Part shown: positions 50,645 through 59,441 of the stretch, piece after piece
Layout of the letters: each line of letters begins with the position of its first letter
Numbering within the stretch: the first letter of the stretch is position 1
DNA from: Chitinophaga sp. GbtcB8
GTDB taxonomy: Bacteria > Bacteroidota > Bacteroidia > Chitinophagales > Chitinophagaceae
Length of the DNA stretch: 64,000 bases
Direction of reading: 5' to 3'
NCBI RefSeq assembly: GCF_019091455.1
Contig: NZ_JAGXJN010000019.1
Coordinates: 39,504 to 103,503 of the forward strand
The notes under the pieces: model-generated
Told to the model about the DNA's origin: nothing
The model's database searches: none
Seen by the model: the letters and a program-made list of their open reading frames with translations, nothing else
Position numbers and translations under genes: made by a program

Positions 50645-50675
50645 GCCCTGTGGTTTACAGGCTTTAAAACCCAGG

Positions 50676-52073
50676 TTATTTTATAAAGGCTTTATTAATA
50701 GTCGTTCCATCCAGTTTGATCTCATACGGCCATTGTTCATCATTGCTGTCGTTATTATCATTTAAATGTTCCCAGTGCTCAGTGGGGGCACCACTAACTA
50801 CCAGCCACAGGAAAGCAGTATTTGCCGGCAAAGCAAAACTAACATCTCCGCTGGCATTGCTATAGGTATCCCCATACACACGGGAGCCGTCTGTTTTTAC
50901 AGCTAAAAAGCCATATCTCCAGCCGGCCTTGTCAACTTTGATACTCTGGAATCCAGGCTGGCCGGCAAGACCCTTGAATTGTAACCGGATATTGGTGCCG
51001 GCAGCCGGCACATCCAGCCTGATAGCATTGTAGCCATAATTTTGAGGACATACATCAGGGCTGATCCTATACCACCCACTATTAGGAGACACATTCAATT
51101 TAGATATATGTTGGTTAGCATACTGTTTGGCAACAGTCTCTATCCTGGGCATGTCCCAGGTTACAAATCTCCTGGAAGCATCGAACATCTCGTCATTGAA
51201 CGTCTTTTGATCTATGCCCGTGATCCGCTTATAGGTTGCAACTGCATCTTCGCCACGTTGAGCGCCTTTCCAAAGCTTTGCAACAAAATCCTTTCCCCGT
51301 TTATTGGACCAATATTCCAATACAAAAGGGGAACGGTATTGGTTGATCTCATGCAAAAAGGCATAATTGGTATACTGCATAAATGCCTGTAAATGGTAAT
51401 TCTCAAAAGTTAACCAGGTGGGATATACCTGCCAAAGCATGTATTGGGATGTCATTTCAAATATGGTTTGGCCATTACTTCCCTGCGGAGAGGAAGTATA
51501 TCCCCAGCGGCCATCTGCATGAACATAATATTGGAAGACATGCCCCAGCTCGTGCGCTACTGCACCAAAAGGCTGCATATTAATACGGGGAGGAGTAACC
51601 CAAAGTATCCCTACCTTATTTTCAGCGCCGCCACCATAAGCCGTACCATCTGTGGAGTTGGTTACATATATCAGCGCTTTTAGTGTGTCGGAAACGGATC
51701 TTCCTTTTTCAACAAATTTTAATGTATCTGCATAGTATTGAAAAAATCTTTCACACTCCTGGAGGATCCGGACTATATCAAATCTTTTATTGGGATCTGT
51801 ATTGGTAGCCGGCGTGGCGCCAAAGTCCTTTGCCCAGAATGCTACAAAATCGTCTGATTCGGCTCTTCGTTTATTGCTGTAAAGGCTTGCATCATTGTTG
51901 TAGTCATTATTATTCGGAACGTTCCAAATGACTTTCGGGATATACACTTTTTTAGCAGCAGCAAGCGCTTTAGCGGATAGTACTTTACCCGATGGTTCGG
52001 GGATGGTTTTTTTAGAACAGGAAAAAAGGGTTGTACTGATAGCTACAATCAGGTAGAGGATAGGTTTTGTCAT
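50676..52073 (-). CDS. DUF6055-like putative metalloprotease lipoprotein
   Basis: The 465-residue lipoprotein (STTLFSCSKKT) has a zincin-type motif in AVAHELGHVFQYYVH (HExxH) at about residue 188, within a DUF6055-like domain that includes DDFVAFWAKDFG, RFFQYYADTL and VLEYWSNKRGKDFVAKLW. The C-terminal ~120 residues (NVSPNSGWYRISPDVCPQNYGYNAIRLDVP) look like a jelly-roll binding domain. It is likely a surface or periplasmic peptidase or glycan-linked protease. The family name is from memory. Confidence 0.72.
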   Translation of the reverse strand: MTKPILYLIVAISTTLFSCSKKTIPEPSGKVLSAKALAAAKKVYIPKVIWNVPNNNDYNNDASLYSNKRRAESDDFVAFWAKDFGATPATNTDPNKRFDIVRILQECERFFQYYADTLKFVEKGRSVSDTLKALIYVTNSTDGTAYGGGAENKVGILWVTPPRINMQPFGAVAHELGHVFQYYVHADGRWGYTSSPQGSNGQTIFEMTSQYMLWQVYPTWLTFENYHLQAFMQYTNYAFLHEINQYRSPFVLEYWSNKRGKDFVAKLWKGAQRGEDAVATYKRITGIDQKTFNDEMFDASRRFVTWDMPRIETVAKQYANQHISKLNVSPNSGWYRISPDVCPQNYGYNAIRLDVPAAGTNIRLQFKGLAGQPGFQSIKVDKAGWRYGFLAVKTDGSRVYGDTYSNASGDVSFALPANTAFLWLVVSGAPTEHWEHLNDNNDSNDEQWPYEIKLDGTTINKAFIK

Positions 52074-52375
52074 TTTTAGTTGGGTTTAATACTAAGATAG
52101 GTTTCGTTGTGGGTTAGTATTTCATTGTATTTAACTAAGCATGTTCGGATATTGACTGGTTGTGGATAAGCGGAGATTGGCTTGTAGCATTCGGAAGTAT
52201 TTTCGGAACGTTGGATCGTTAACTTGACCGCTGAATATTACTGCTAATGACGGGCTACGTTTGTCCGCATACAGCTGCTTTTTTTACGATTTGTTTCAAG
52301 CTTTAAATTAACTTTAGCTATTGACGACTACGAGCTTTTCATGAAGCAGGTATTGATATAATAAAAGCAAAAGCC
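52074..52375. other. Gap between DUF6055-like and peptidase E genes
   Basis: I see no ORF, RNA or strong hairpin here. Promoters of both divergent genes should lie in it, but no clear TTG/TANNTTTG pair was found. Confidence 0.4.
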
Positions 52376-53041
52376 ATGAAGCTTCTTCTCACTTCTGCCG
52401 GCATCAGCAACACAAGCATTCACAACGCGCTGGTTGACCTCCTGGGCAAACCCGTTGCCGAGGCAAGCGCCCTTTTCGTACCCACCGCGATCTATGCAAT
52501 ATCCGGCGGTACTGACATAGCACGGCGGGTGATCCGTGGATTACTAGGCGACCCTTTCTGCGAACTAGGTTGGAAGTCGTTGGGACTACTTGAACTCACC
52601 GCACTGCCTAGTATCAAACAAGAGCTTTGGATTCCCATGCTGCAGCAGACTGACGCCTTGCTTGTTGGAGGCGGCGACTGCCAGTATTTGTGTTACTGGA
52701 TGAAACAGTCAGGGCTGGCAGACCTATTGCCATCGCTGCTGCACAAGACGGTCTATGTGGGCTTGAGCGCCGGGAGTATGGTGATGACCCGCTTTGGAAC
52801 AACATACAATAACCATACGCTGCCAGCGGAAAGCGATAGATCATTGGGGCTGGTTGATTTTGCACTGCATCCGCATCTGGATCATGAGTGGTTCCCGGAA
52901 AATTCACTGGACAACATTGAAAAACTGGCTGCAACATTACCCATGCTGTCATATGCGATTGATGATCAGACAGCCATTAAAGTTATTGATGGTTCTATTG
53001 AGGTTATCTCAGAGGGACATTGGAAGCTATTGGGGCCGTAA
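52376..53041 (+). CDS. Peptidase E-type (S51) protein
   Basis: The 221-residue protein has a class-I glutamine-amidotransferase-like fold with a serine nucleophile in VGLSAGSMVMT (about residue 132) and GGGDCQYLCYWMKQ before it. The later LHPHLDHEWFP may supply the His. Peptidase E hydrolyses Asp-X dipeptides in the cytosol; other members of the fold are cyanophycinases. The exact substrate is not shown. Base composition around 52.4-55.4 kb is somewhat different from the flanks. Confidence 0.82.
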   Translation: MKLLLTSAGISNTSIHNALVDLLGKPVAEASALFVPTAIYAISGGTDIARRVIRGLLGDPFCELGWKSLGLLELTALPSIKQELWIPMLQQTDALLVGGGDCQYLCYWMKQSGLADLLPSLLHKTVYVGLSAGSMVMTRFGTTYNNHTLPAESDRSLGLVDFALHPHLDHEWFPENSLDNIEKLAATLPMLSYAIDDQTAIKVIDGSIEVISEGHWKLLGP

Positions 53042-53217
53042 GCTATGAGAGAAGTAAGTGTCTTAAAAAGCCGAACAATATTCGATATGGGAGCAAGCAC
53101 CCCAACATTGCTTCGACATAACAAAAGTCGTAATTCCCCCCTTAACTTGTCGTTTTTGCACATCTGCATGTACCTGGCATTACTATACCTTTGAATAAAC
53201 TAAATCAGAAAACACTT

Positions 53218-53631
53218 ATGGCAACTCAAATCTTTGTGAACCTGCCGGTTAAAGACCTCAACAGATCTAAAGAGTTTTTCACCAAACTTGGTTACACTTT
53301 TAACCCGCAATTTACCGATGAGAAAGCAGCCTGTATGATCATCAGCGATACCATATATGTAATGCTGCTTATAGAAACTTTTTTTCAGACTTTTACTAAA
53401 AAGGAAATTATAGATGCCCACAAATCGGTGGAGTGCTCTATTGCCTTATCTGCCGATAGTAAAGATGCCGTTAACGAAATGGTACACAAAGCAGAAGCAG
53501 CAGGCGCCACGATACCTAATCCAGCCAGCGACTACGGCTTTATGTACCAACACAGTTTTGAGGACCTCGATGGCCACCATTGGGAATTTATTTGGATGGA
53601 CCCTAAAGGCATGCCTGAGCATCAGAGCTAA
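53218..53631 (+). CDS. VOC family (glyoxalase/bleomycin-resistance fold) protein
   Basis: The 137-residue protein is one VOC unit pair: MATQIFVNLPVKDLNRSKEFFTKLGYTFNPQF and DAVNEMVHKAEAAGATIPNPASDYGFMYQHSFEDLDGHHWEFIWMDP. The end (DGHHWEF) carries metal-binding type residues. Such proteins bind small molecules or metals; no substrate is evident. The Met at 53218 starts the fold and is preferred to the upstream start at 53191. Confidence 0.85.
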   Translation: MATQIFVNLPVKDLNRSKEFFTKLGYTFNPQFTDEKAACMIISDTIYVMLLIETFFQTFTKKEIIDAHKSVECSIALSADSKDAVNEMVHKAEAAGATIPNPASDYGFMYQHSFEDLDGHHWEFIWMDPKGMPEHQS

Positions 53632-53726
53632 CAACTGATAGCTTCAAAAGACAGGGCAAATCTTTTTAGCTCTACATAGGAGAAATATTTGCAACTGCTA
53701 TAACCGAACCTTAATAAAAAACGTAA

Positions 53727-53755
53727 AGGCCGGACTAAAGGATCCGGTTTTTATG
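53727..53755 (+). terminator. Intrinsic terminator after the VOC gene
   Basis: CCGGA-CTAAAGGA-TCCGG is followed by TTTTTATG, a short hairpin with a T-run ~100 bases after the VOC stop. Confidence 0.55.
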
Positions 53756-53894
53756 TTTACGTCTATCGTGATCTACGTAGTGGCTTTTGCTAATTTACCT
53801 GAAAGCACATCTCTTCTGGTGCCAATAGCTAACTTCAACACAAGGGGAATTCTACCTAATACTTATCTTTAAGCTGTAATTTTATTACATAAAG

Positions 53895-54476
53895 ATGCAG
53901 GTCCTGGATTCAAAACAATATATAGATCAGCTTAAGCAGCATTATCAGCACTATTTTGACCAGGCTGGAAGGAAAAACGTGCTTGATAAAGGCTCCAGGG
54001 AGAAGTTACATCCTGATTTCTCTGTACTCGAAATTCCTCCAAACAAGCGCCATGGTGTATTTACTTATTGCACGGTAGGTATGTCTGCCGATAGAATAGA
54101 TGATAACCTGATTGAGCTGTTTGCCTTTTCCCCGAAAATAGACGTTAAGCTGGTTGAGCTAATGACTTATTGTGCCTCCTATCATAGAACCGGTCTGCCT
54201 CTAAATATCCATCATACCGTCAATATTGGCCAATCCTGGTTGGATAATTCCATCTGCGATCACGGTTTTATATCATTACCTTATCTGGACGGACAGAATC
54301 TGGAGCTGTTTAATTTTGAAGGCAATGAAATTCATTGTTATTGGCTTATTCCGATAACAAAAGAAGAAAGAGATTATAAGATTGAGAATGGTTGTGAAGC
54401 GCTGGAACAATTATTTGAAGAGAAAAGCCTTGATTATATTAATCCCAATCGGAAGTGCCTGGTAACGGGGAGATGA
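53895..54476 (+). CDS. Suppressor-of-fused (SUFU) domain protein
   Basis: The 193-residue cytosolic protein matches bacterial SUFU-domain proteins: LHPDFSVLEIPPNKRHGVFTYCTVGMSAD, LIELFAFSPKIDVKLVELMTYCASYH, and HCYWLIPITKEERDYKIENGCEALEQLFEE. In bacteria the domain often serves as an immunity protein against toxins. No toxin gene is adjacent here. The gene is AT-rich compared with the main chromosome-like genes of the window. Confidence 0.8.
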   Translation: MQVLDSKQYIDQLKQHYQHYFDQAGRKNVLDKGSREKLHPDFSVLEIPPNKRHGVFTYCTVGMSADRIDDNLIELFAFSPKIDVKLVELMTYCASYHRTGLPLNIHHTVNIGQSWLDNSICDHGFISLPYLDGQNLELFNFEGNEIHCYWLIPITKEERDYKIENGCEALEQLFEEKSLDYINPNRKCLVTGR

Positions 54477-54523
54477 TTCAATATTGATAGCCTCGGGGCA
54501 CAATCTTTGATCGGTACACAAGC

Positions 54524-55390
54524 ATGAGTAGGCAGATATTTAACCGATCCATTAAAGTTGATGGTATTGATATTTTCTACCGTGAGGCCGGAGATAGGAA
54601 AAACCCATCCATATTACTCTTACCTGGTTTCCCAACCTCGTCCGTAATGTTTAAAAATCTGATGACAGCTTTATCAGACAGGCTTCATCTGGTTGCTCCG
54701 GATTTCCCCGGATTTGGATTCAGCGCTTTTCCATCTAAAGATCAATTTGAATATTCCTTCAGGAATATTGGGACTTGTATGAACAAGTTTACGGATGAGA
54801 TAAACCTAAAGACATTTACGATCTATCTTCACGACTATGGAGCTCCTGTCGGTCTTCAACTATGCTTAAACCATCCTGAAAAGATCGAAGGATTAATTGT
54901 GCAAAACGGCAATGCATACGAAGAAGGCGTTTATGGGATATGGGATGAAATGAGGGATTATTGGGAAAATCCTACTCCTGAAAAAAAGAAAAAACTTTAC
55001 GCATTCCTAAGCGAAGAAGGCGTGAAGTGGCAATATACTGCAGGATTACCTGAAGAATTGCTATCAACACTAAGTCCTGAATTATGGATGCTTGATTGGG
55101 ATTCGATGAAAAGGCCTGGTAATATCGATATGCAATATGAACTGAAATGTGATTATAAGAATCATATGAAAATGTTCCCTGCCTTTCAGGAGTATTTCCG
55201 TGTTCATCAACCTCCTGCCCTTGTCATATGGGGAAAATATGATCCGTTTTTTAATGTGGAGGAGGCTGCCTGTTACAAGAGGGACTTACCTGATGCCCAG
55301 GTCCATATTATTGATGGTAGTCATTGGGTGCTTGAAACAAATTTTGATGAGGTGTTGAATCTTATTAGTGATTTTTTTAAGGAGCATTGA
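54524..55390 (+). CDS. Alpha/beta hydrolase
   Basis: The 288-residue protein is a haloalkane-dehalogenase/epoxide-hydrolase-like enzyme: the oxyanion region LLPGFPTSSVMF, PDFPGFGFS, and a nucleophile elbow LHDYGAPVGLQL with Asp as nucleophile (as in dehalogenases and epoxide hydrolases). The acid and base lie in VIWGKYDPFFN and DGSHWVLETN. It is cytosolic with no signal. It is AT-rich, like the SUFU gene before it. Substrate unknown. Confidence 0.88.
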   Translation: MSRQIFNRSIKVDGIDIFYREAGDRKNPSILLLPGFPTSSVMFKNLMTALSDRLHLVAPDFPGFGFSAFPSKDQFEYSFRNIGTCMNKFTDEINLKTFTIYLHDYGAPVGLQLCLNHPEKIEGLIVQNGNAYEEGVYGIWDEMRDYWENPTPEKKKKLYAFLSEEGVKWQYTAGLPEELLSTLSPELWMLDWDSMKRPGNIDMQYELKCDYKNHMKMFPAFQEYFRVHQPPALVIWGKYDPFFNVEEAACYKRDLPDAQVHIIDGSHWVLETNFDEVLNLISDFFKEH

Positions 55391-55444
55391 TGAGTAGCTC
55401 GTTTTTTTTTGATGAGGGCAAGAATGAGGCGCATCTTTAAAAAG

Positions 55445-55474
55445 AAAAAGGCCTGCATCACTGCAAGCCTTTCG
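55445..55474 (-). terminator. Intrinsic terminator of the tRNA-Asn gene
   Basis: On the minus strand AAGGCTTGCA-GTGA-TGCAGGCCTT is followed by TTTCTTTTT, about 10 bases after the tRNA 3' end. Confidence 0.8.
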
Positions 55475-55482
55475 TTTCTTCG

Positions 55483-55556
55483 CTCCCCCTGCTGGACTTG
55501 AACCAGCGACCCTCTGATTAACAGTCAGATGCTCTAACCAACTGAGCTAAGGAGGA
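55483..55556 (-). tRNA. tRNA-Asn (GTT), canonical
   Basis: Full cloverleaf on the minus strand: acceptor TCCTCCT/AGGGGGA, D-arm GCTC/GAGC, anticodon arm TCTGA-CTGTTAA-TCAGA, T-arm GCTGG-TTCAAGT-CCAGC, discriminator G. No CCA is encoded. Its GTTAA and GGGTC segments are the same as those of the insert-bearing tRNA at 45.3 kb, which supports that assignment. Confidence 0.95.
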
Positions 55557-55830
55557 ATATTTCCCTTTTCACTAATTGAACCTCAATCGCAAATTGGGAT
55601 TGCAAAAATAGGTAATTTTTGAATTTTGCAAAATCTATTCTCAACTTTTTTCAATAAACCTCTGTAATGCCCCACCCTGGCCGCTTCCCCAGACACGACT
55701 GTACCCGCAATACACCAATAACCGTAGCATAGGTGGCAAGTTTTACAAAATATCCCTTCAGAATACGGTTTTTCGAGTCACATTACCGATCATCCCCTGC
55801 GCCATTTCTTCACACCCCATCCCAAAACAA

Positions 55831-57486
55831 TCACCTCCCATCCCTCCCCGGCATTACCAGCACCAGCCACCTTCTCCCTACCGCTCTTCCCCGCGTCTTA
55901 TTATTCACAAACTCCAGATCCAGCTTGGTCACATAAAACTGCACAAATTCCCTTACCAGCTGGCAATTATACCCCTGCCGCTGCAAAGTATCCGCTTCTG
56001 AAGGGTTCATTACCAGCAATACCGGCCCGCCTGCCACTGCCTGGCGCAAACCGGCGCTATCGTATCGCTGCAGGGGTGTATGCAGGTAAAACTCCAGAGA
56101 ATACGACTGTCCTTTCCAGAAATCTACCGGCACACCGGGGAAATACCGGTTCACATGCCGGGCAATGGTGCTCCCGCTCTGGTAGCGGATCATATCCGGG
56201 TACAGCACCAGGTTCAGGAAAATATTCAGCACCAGGCTAGCCGCGCAGGTACGGAAGAACACCAGCACCAGCGTACCATTGCCTAGCCAGCGGGGCAGTA
56301 GTAAGAACAGCAAAAGTCCCAGCAGCATGCAAAACAGGGCATAATAATTCAGTATTGGCTGGTAAAGCACGCCCAAACCCAATATAGCCACCGCAATAAT
56401 GATCATAATGGTATACTGCGTAATGCGGAAGAATTTAACGGCCTTCATCCCCAGCACATACTGCGCCGTTAAAATGGCGAAGAACGGGAAAACGATATTC
56501 AGATAATGCGGCAGCTGGAACCGCGACAAAGAAAACAGTGCAAACGTCAGCAGCGCCCCGCTAATGCAGTAATACTCCAGGGCCTGCCGCCGATTTTTAA
56601 AGAACACCACCACCGCGGCATATAACATCACAGACCAGGGCAAAAAGGCCCACAGCGCCGTATGAAAGAAAAAAGTAGGATCCCCCGCGCCTTTAATGGG
56701 CCCCGTATTGGCGAAGCGCCCAAACTGGCTGTCCCAGAAAAAGAAACGGATACCGGAAACCCCTGTTTTGCCAAACACCACTTTTTCCGGGTGCAGGTCA
56801 AACTGCTGGTAAAGGGCATATAACTCCGGTGTAATGAATGCTGCGATCAATATAGCGGCAATCAGCCAGCGGAAATGAAGCAGCTGTTTCCATTGCTTCG
56901 TAAACACCAAATGGCCCGCAATAGCGCCGCTAATAGGTACCAGCGCAAAAATGCCTTTGGTCATAATGGCGCAGGCGGTGAGCAGCGCCCCCAGTAATAC
57001 ATCGTAATTGAATGTGGAGCGCTGGCTGCGGTATAAATGATACACACCTCCGATGATCAGTCCTGTTAAGTAAGGCTCCGCCCGTACATCGTTATTGGAG
57101 ATCACGATATGCTCTGCAGTTAGCAAAATGCAAACTGCCCAGCGGGCCACCTGCTCATCATACAAGCGCCGGGCAAAGAGGTAGGTATAAGCAGCTCCTG
57201 CCAGCAAAAATAAAATAGCAGGGAGCTTATATGCTGCAGTGGTAAAACCAAATACCTGGTAGCTGAGGCACATCATCCAGAATGGAAAATGCGGTTTATC
57301 CAGCCAGTCGTGCCCGTCAGCAAACAGGTTCCAGTAATCATGATGCTGCACCATATACTTCGCAATACCTGCATACAGCGCACCATCCGGCTCCATAATG
57401 GTGATATTAAGGCCGGTGAAATTCATGAAAATAAGTAAACCTATTATAAGCAGGCTGACCTGCCTTTCGTTTGTATCGGAGATCAT
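55831..57486 (-). CDS. GT39-type membrane glycosyltransferase (ArnT/PMT-like)
   Basis: The 551-residue inner-membrane protein has about ten hydrophobic helices in the first 430 residues. The N-terminal EPDGALYAGIAKYMVQHHDYWNL … WLDKPHFPFWMM holds the acidic catalytic region of the GT39/ArnT superfamily (EPD and DKPH). Such enzymes transfer sugars from polyprenyl phosphate to lipid or protein. The C-terminal ~110 residues are a soluble periplasmic domain. Substrate unknown. Confidence 0.88.
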   Translation of the reverse strand: MISDTNERQVSLLIIGLLIFMNFTGLNITIMEPDGALYAGIAKYMVQHHDYWNLFADGHDWLDKPHFPFWMMCLSYQVFGFTTAAYKLPAILFLLAGAAYTYLFARRLYDEQVARWAVCILLTAEHIVISNNDVRAEPYLTGLIIGGVYHLYRSQRSTFNYDVLLGALLTACAIMTKGIFALVPISGAIAGHLVFTKQWKQLLHFRWLIAAILIAAFITPELYALYQQFDLHPEKVVFGKTGVSGIRFFFWDSQFGRFANTGPIKGAGDPTFFFHTALWAFLPWSVMLYAAVVVFFKNRRQALEYYCISGALLTFALFSLSRFQLPHYLNIVFPFFAILTAQYVLGMKAVKFFRITQYTIMIIIAVAILGLGVLYQPILNYYALFCMLLGLLLFLLLPRWLGNGTLVLVFFRTCAASLVLNIFLNLVLYPDMIRYQSGSTIARHVNRYFPGVPVDFWKGQSYSLEFYLHTPLQRYDSAGLRQAVAGGPVLLVMNPSEADTLQRQGYNCQLVREFVQFYVTKLDLEFVNNKTRGRAVGRRWLVLVMPGRDGR

Positions 57487-57587
57487 GAGGAAAAAATACA
57501 GCTATGGAATATTGATAGCACCACGTAAGGTACTATTAACAGAAAATTAATGGCTAATAGCTAACTACTAACAGCTAATTGCTAACA

Positions 57588-57935
57588 TCACAGCCACCCA
57601 AACAGGCCGCTCTTCTCCATACCTATATATACCCCGTCCTCCCGCTTTTCAATAGGATAGGTTTTCAGGTAATATCCCTCCCCGCTGCTGTTATACCCGT
57701 TCTTAACACTAAACCGGTAACGGTGTATGGGGCACACCGCATTACCATCATTGTCAATAAAACCATCGGCCATAATACCACTGGCATGCGGGCATTTGTA
57801 TGCAAAAGCGTATAGCTGTGACTGATACTGGGTACAACAGATGGTTTTACCGTTTACGTCCACAGTTATGATCTCCTGTTCTCCTACTATCAAATTCTCC
57901 GCATCTATCTTATACCAGGTGTATTGCTTGGCCAT
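57588..57935 (-). CDS. Rieske [2Fe-2S] domain protein
   Basis: The 115-residue protein is a single Rieske domain with cluster ligands CPH (residues ~49-51) and CPIH (~68-71), spaced as usual. It lacks a signal or membrane helix and so resembles small cytosolic Rieske ferredoxins that pass electrons to oxygenases. It is downstream of hflX on the same strand with ~70 bases between. Confidence 0.9.
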   Translation of the reverse strand: MAKQYTWYKIDAENLIVGEQEIITVDVNGKTICCTQYQSQLYAFAYKCPHASGIMADGFIDNDGNAVCPIHRYRFSVKNGYNSSGEGYYLKTYPIEKREDGVYIGMEKSGLFGWL

Positions 57936-58004
57936 GGGTTTTATTGTTAAATGGTTACAGGATGTGTGGCGGATTCACCATCACCCTGTAACCATTCAGC
58001 TATT

Positions 58005-59195
58005 CTAATAAAAATATTCCGATTTGTAAGGATAGCGCTCCCGGTACAGGGTCATCACTTTATCCATAATGGTTTTACGCAGCTCCTCAATGTTGCGGCG
58101 TTCCAGGGCAGATATGAACACGCAGTTGCCATTGGTTTTCTGTTCCCAGGTTTCCTTCAGCTGACGTAAAATATCCTGTTTTACTTCAGGGGCCAGCCAT
58201 TTGTCAAAGGTCTGCTCCTCGTACAAGTCCATCTTGTTAAAGATCATGATGGTGGGCTTGTCAAGGGCCTTCAGCTCCTGCAAAGTGCGGTTCACCACTT
58301 CTACCTGGTCCTCATACTGGGGATGTGAGATATCCACTACATGCAGCAGGATATCACTTTCGCGCACCTCATCCAGCGTGGATTTAAAGCTTTCCACTAA
58401 ATGGTGGGGCAGCTTGCGGATGAACCCTACGGTATCACTGAGCAAAAAAGGCGTTTGCTCAAACACCACTTTACGGGTAGTAGTGTCCAGTGTGGCAAAC
58501 AGCTTGTTCTCTGCAAACACCTCGCTTTTGCTGATGAGGTTCATAATGGTGCTTTTGCCCACGTTGGTATAACCTACCAGGGCTACACGAATGTATTCTC
58601 CCCGTTCCTTGCGCTGGGTGAGGGCCTGTTTGTCTATTTCGCCCAGGCGTTTACGCAGCAGGGATATTTTATCCTTTACAATACGGCGGTCCGTTTCAAT
58701 TTCCGTTTCACCAGGGCCCCTGGTACCAATACCGCCACCCAAACGTTCCAGGTGCGTCCACATACCACGCAGGCGGGGCAGTATGTACTGGTACTGCGCC
58801 AGCTCTACCTGCACTTTGGCCTGTGCTGTACGGGCGCGGCGGGCAAAGATGTCCAGTATCAGGTCACTGCGGTCTATTACCTTCGCTTTCAGCACCTTTT
58901 CAATATTGGAGATCTGCGAGCCGGTTAACTCATCATCAAATATTACTAATGAAATATCTTTCCCGAAGATGAACTGCCTGATCTCTTCCAGCTTGCCCTT
59001 ACCTATAAAGGTAGCCCGGTCCGGATGCGCCAGCTTTTGCGTGTACCGTTTAACGGTAATTGCGCCGGCGGTTTCTGCCAGGAAGGCCAGCTCGTCCAGG
59101 TACTCCTGCACCTGGCGTTCCGTCTGTTCCTGGTGGATCAATCCCACAATAACTGCCTTTTCCTCTTGTTGAACTACTTTCTGCTTATCTAACAA
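58005..59195 (-). CDS. hflX: GTPase HflX
   Basis: The 396-residue protein has the HflX N-terminal domain (VGLIHQEQTERQVQEYLDELAFLAETAGA, GKLEEIRQFI, LTGSQISNIEK) and the G-domain motifs ALVGYTNVGKSTIMN (P-loop), LLSDTVGFIRKLPHHLVESF (switch II) and FNKMD. HflX binds 50S ribosomes and splits stalled ones, for example during heat stress. No upstream ATG is in frame; the probable start is TTG at 59195. Confidence 0.95.
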   Translation of the reverse strand: MLDKQKVVQQEEKAVIVGLIHQEQTERQVQEYLDELAFLAETAGAITVKRYTQKLAHPDRATFIGKGKLEEIRQFIFGKDISLVIFDDELTGSQISNIEKVLKAKVIDRSDLILDIFARRARTAQAKVQVELAQYQYILPRLRGMWTHLERLGGGIGTRGPGETEIETDRRIVKDKISLLRKRLGEIDKQALTQRKERGEYIRVALVGYTNVGKSTIMNLISKSEVFAENKLFATLDTTTRKVVFEQTPFLLSDTVGFIRKLPHHLVESFKSTLDEVRESDILLHVVDISHPQYEDQVEVVNRTLQELKALDKPTIMIFNKMDLYEEQTFDKWLAPEVKQDILRQLKETWEQKTNGNCVFISALERRNIEELRKTIMDKVMTLYRERYPYKSEYFY

Positions 59196-59224
59196 TGCTT
59201 ATAAAAATTTAGGCAAAATTAGTA

Positions 59225-59402
59225 ATTCTGGACCACAGTCCACGGACAACGGTCCATAGCCCCGCCAGGCGGTTGTCTGTGCTCTGCTGGCCGTTAAGTA
59301 TTTCCCGTCTTCCAAAACGATGACCATACCGGCCATTATTTACCCCGGTAATCCCAAAATCGCAGCAGGCTGTCGTCTGTAGTCCGCGGACCGTGGTCTA
59401 AA
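59225..59402. repeat. Intergenic self-complementary repeat, vocabulary GTCCACGGAC
   Basis: GGACCACAGTCCACGGAC near 59,231 is matched in inverted form by GTCCGCGGACCGTGGTC near 59,383-59,400. The stretch between hflX and the S9 peptidase gene contains further GTCC/GGAC words. No ORF is supported. Confidence 0.5.
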
Positions 59403-59441
59403 TTTTCCTACATTTAGCCATCCAAAAAACCGGTTACAACC

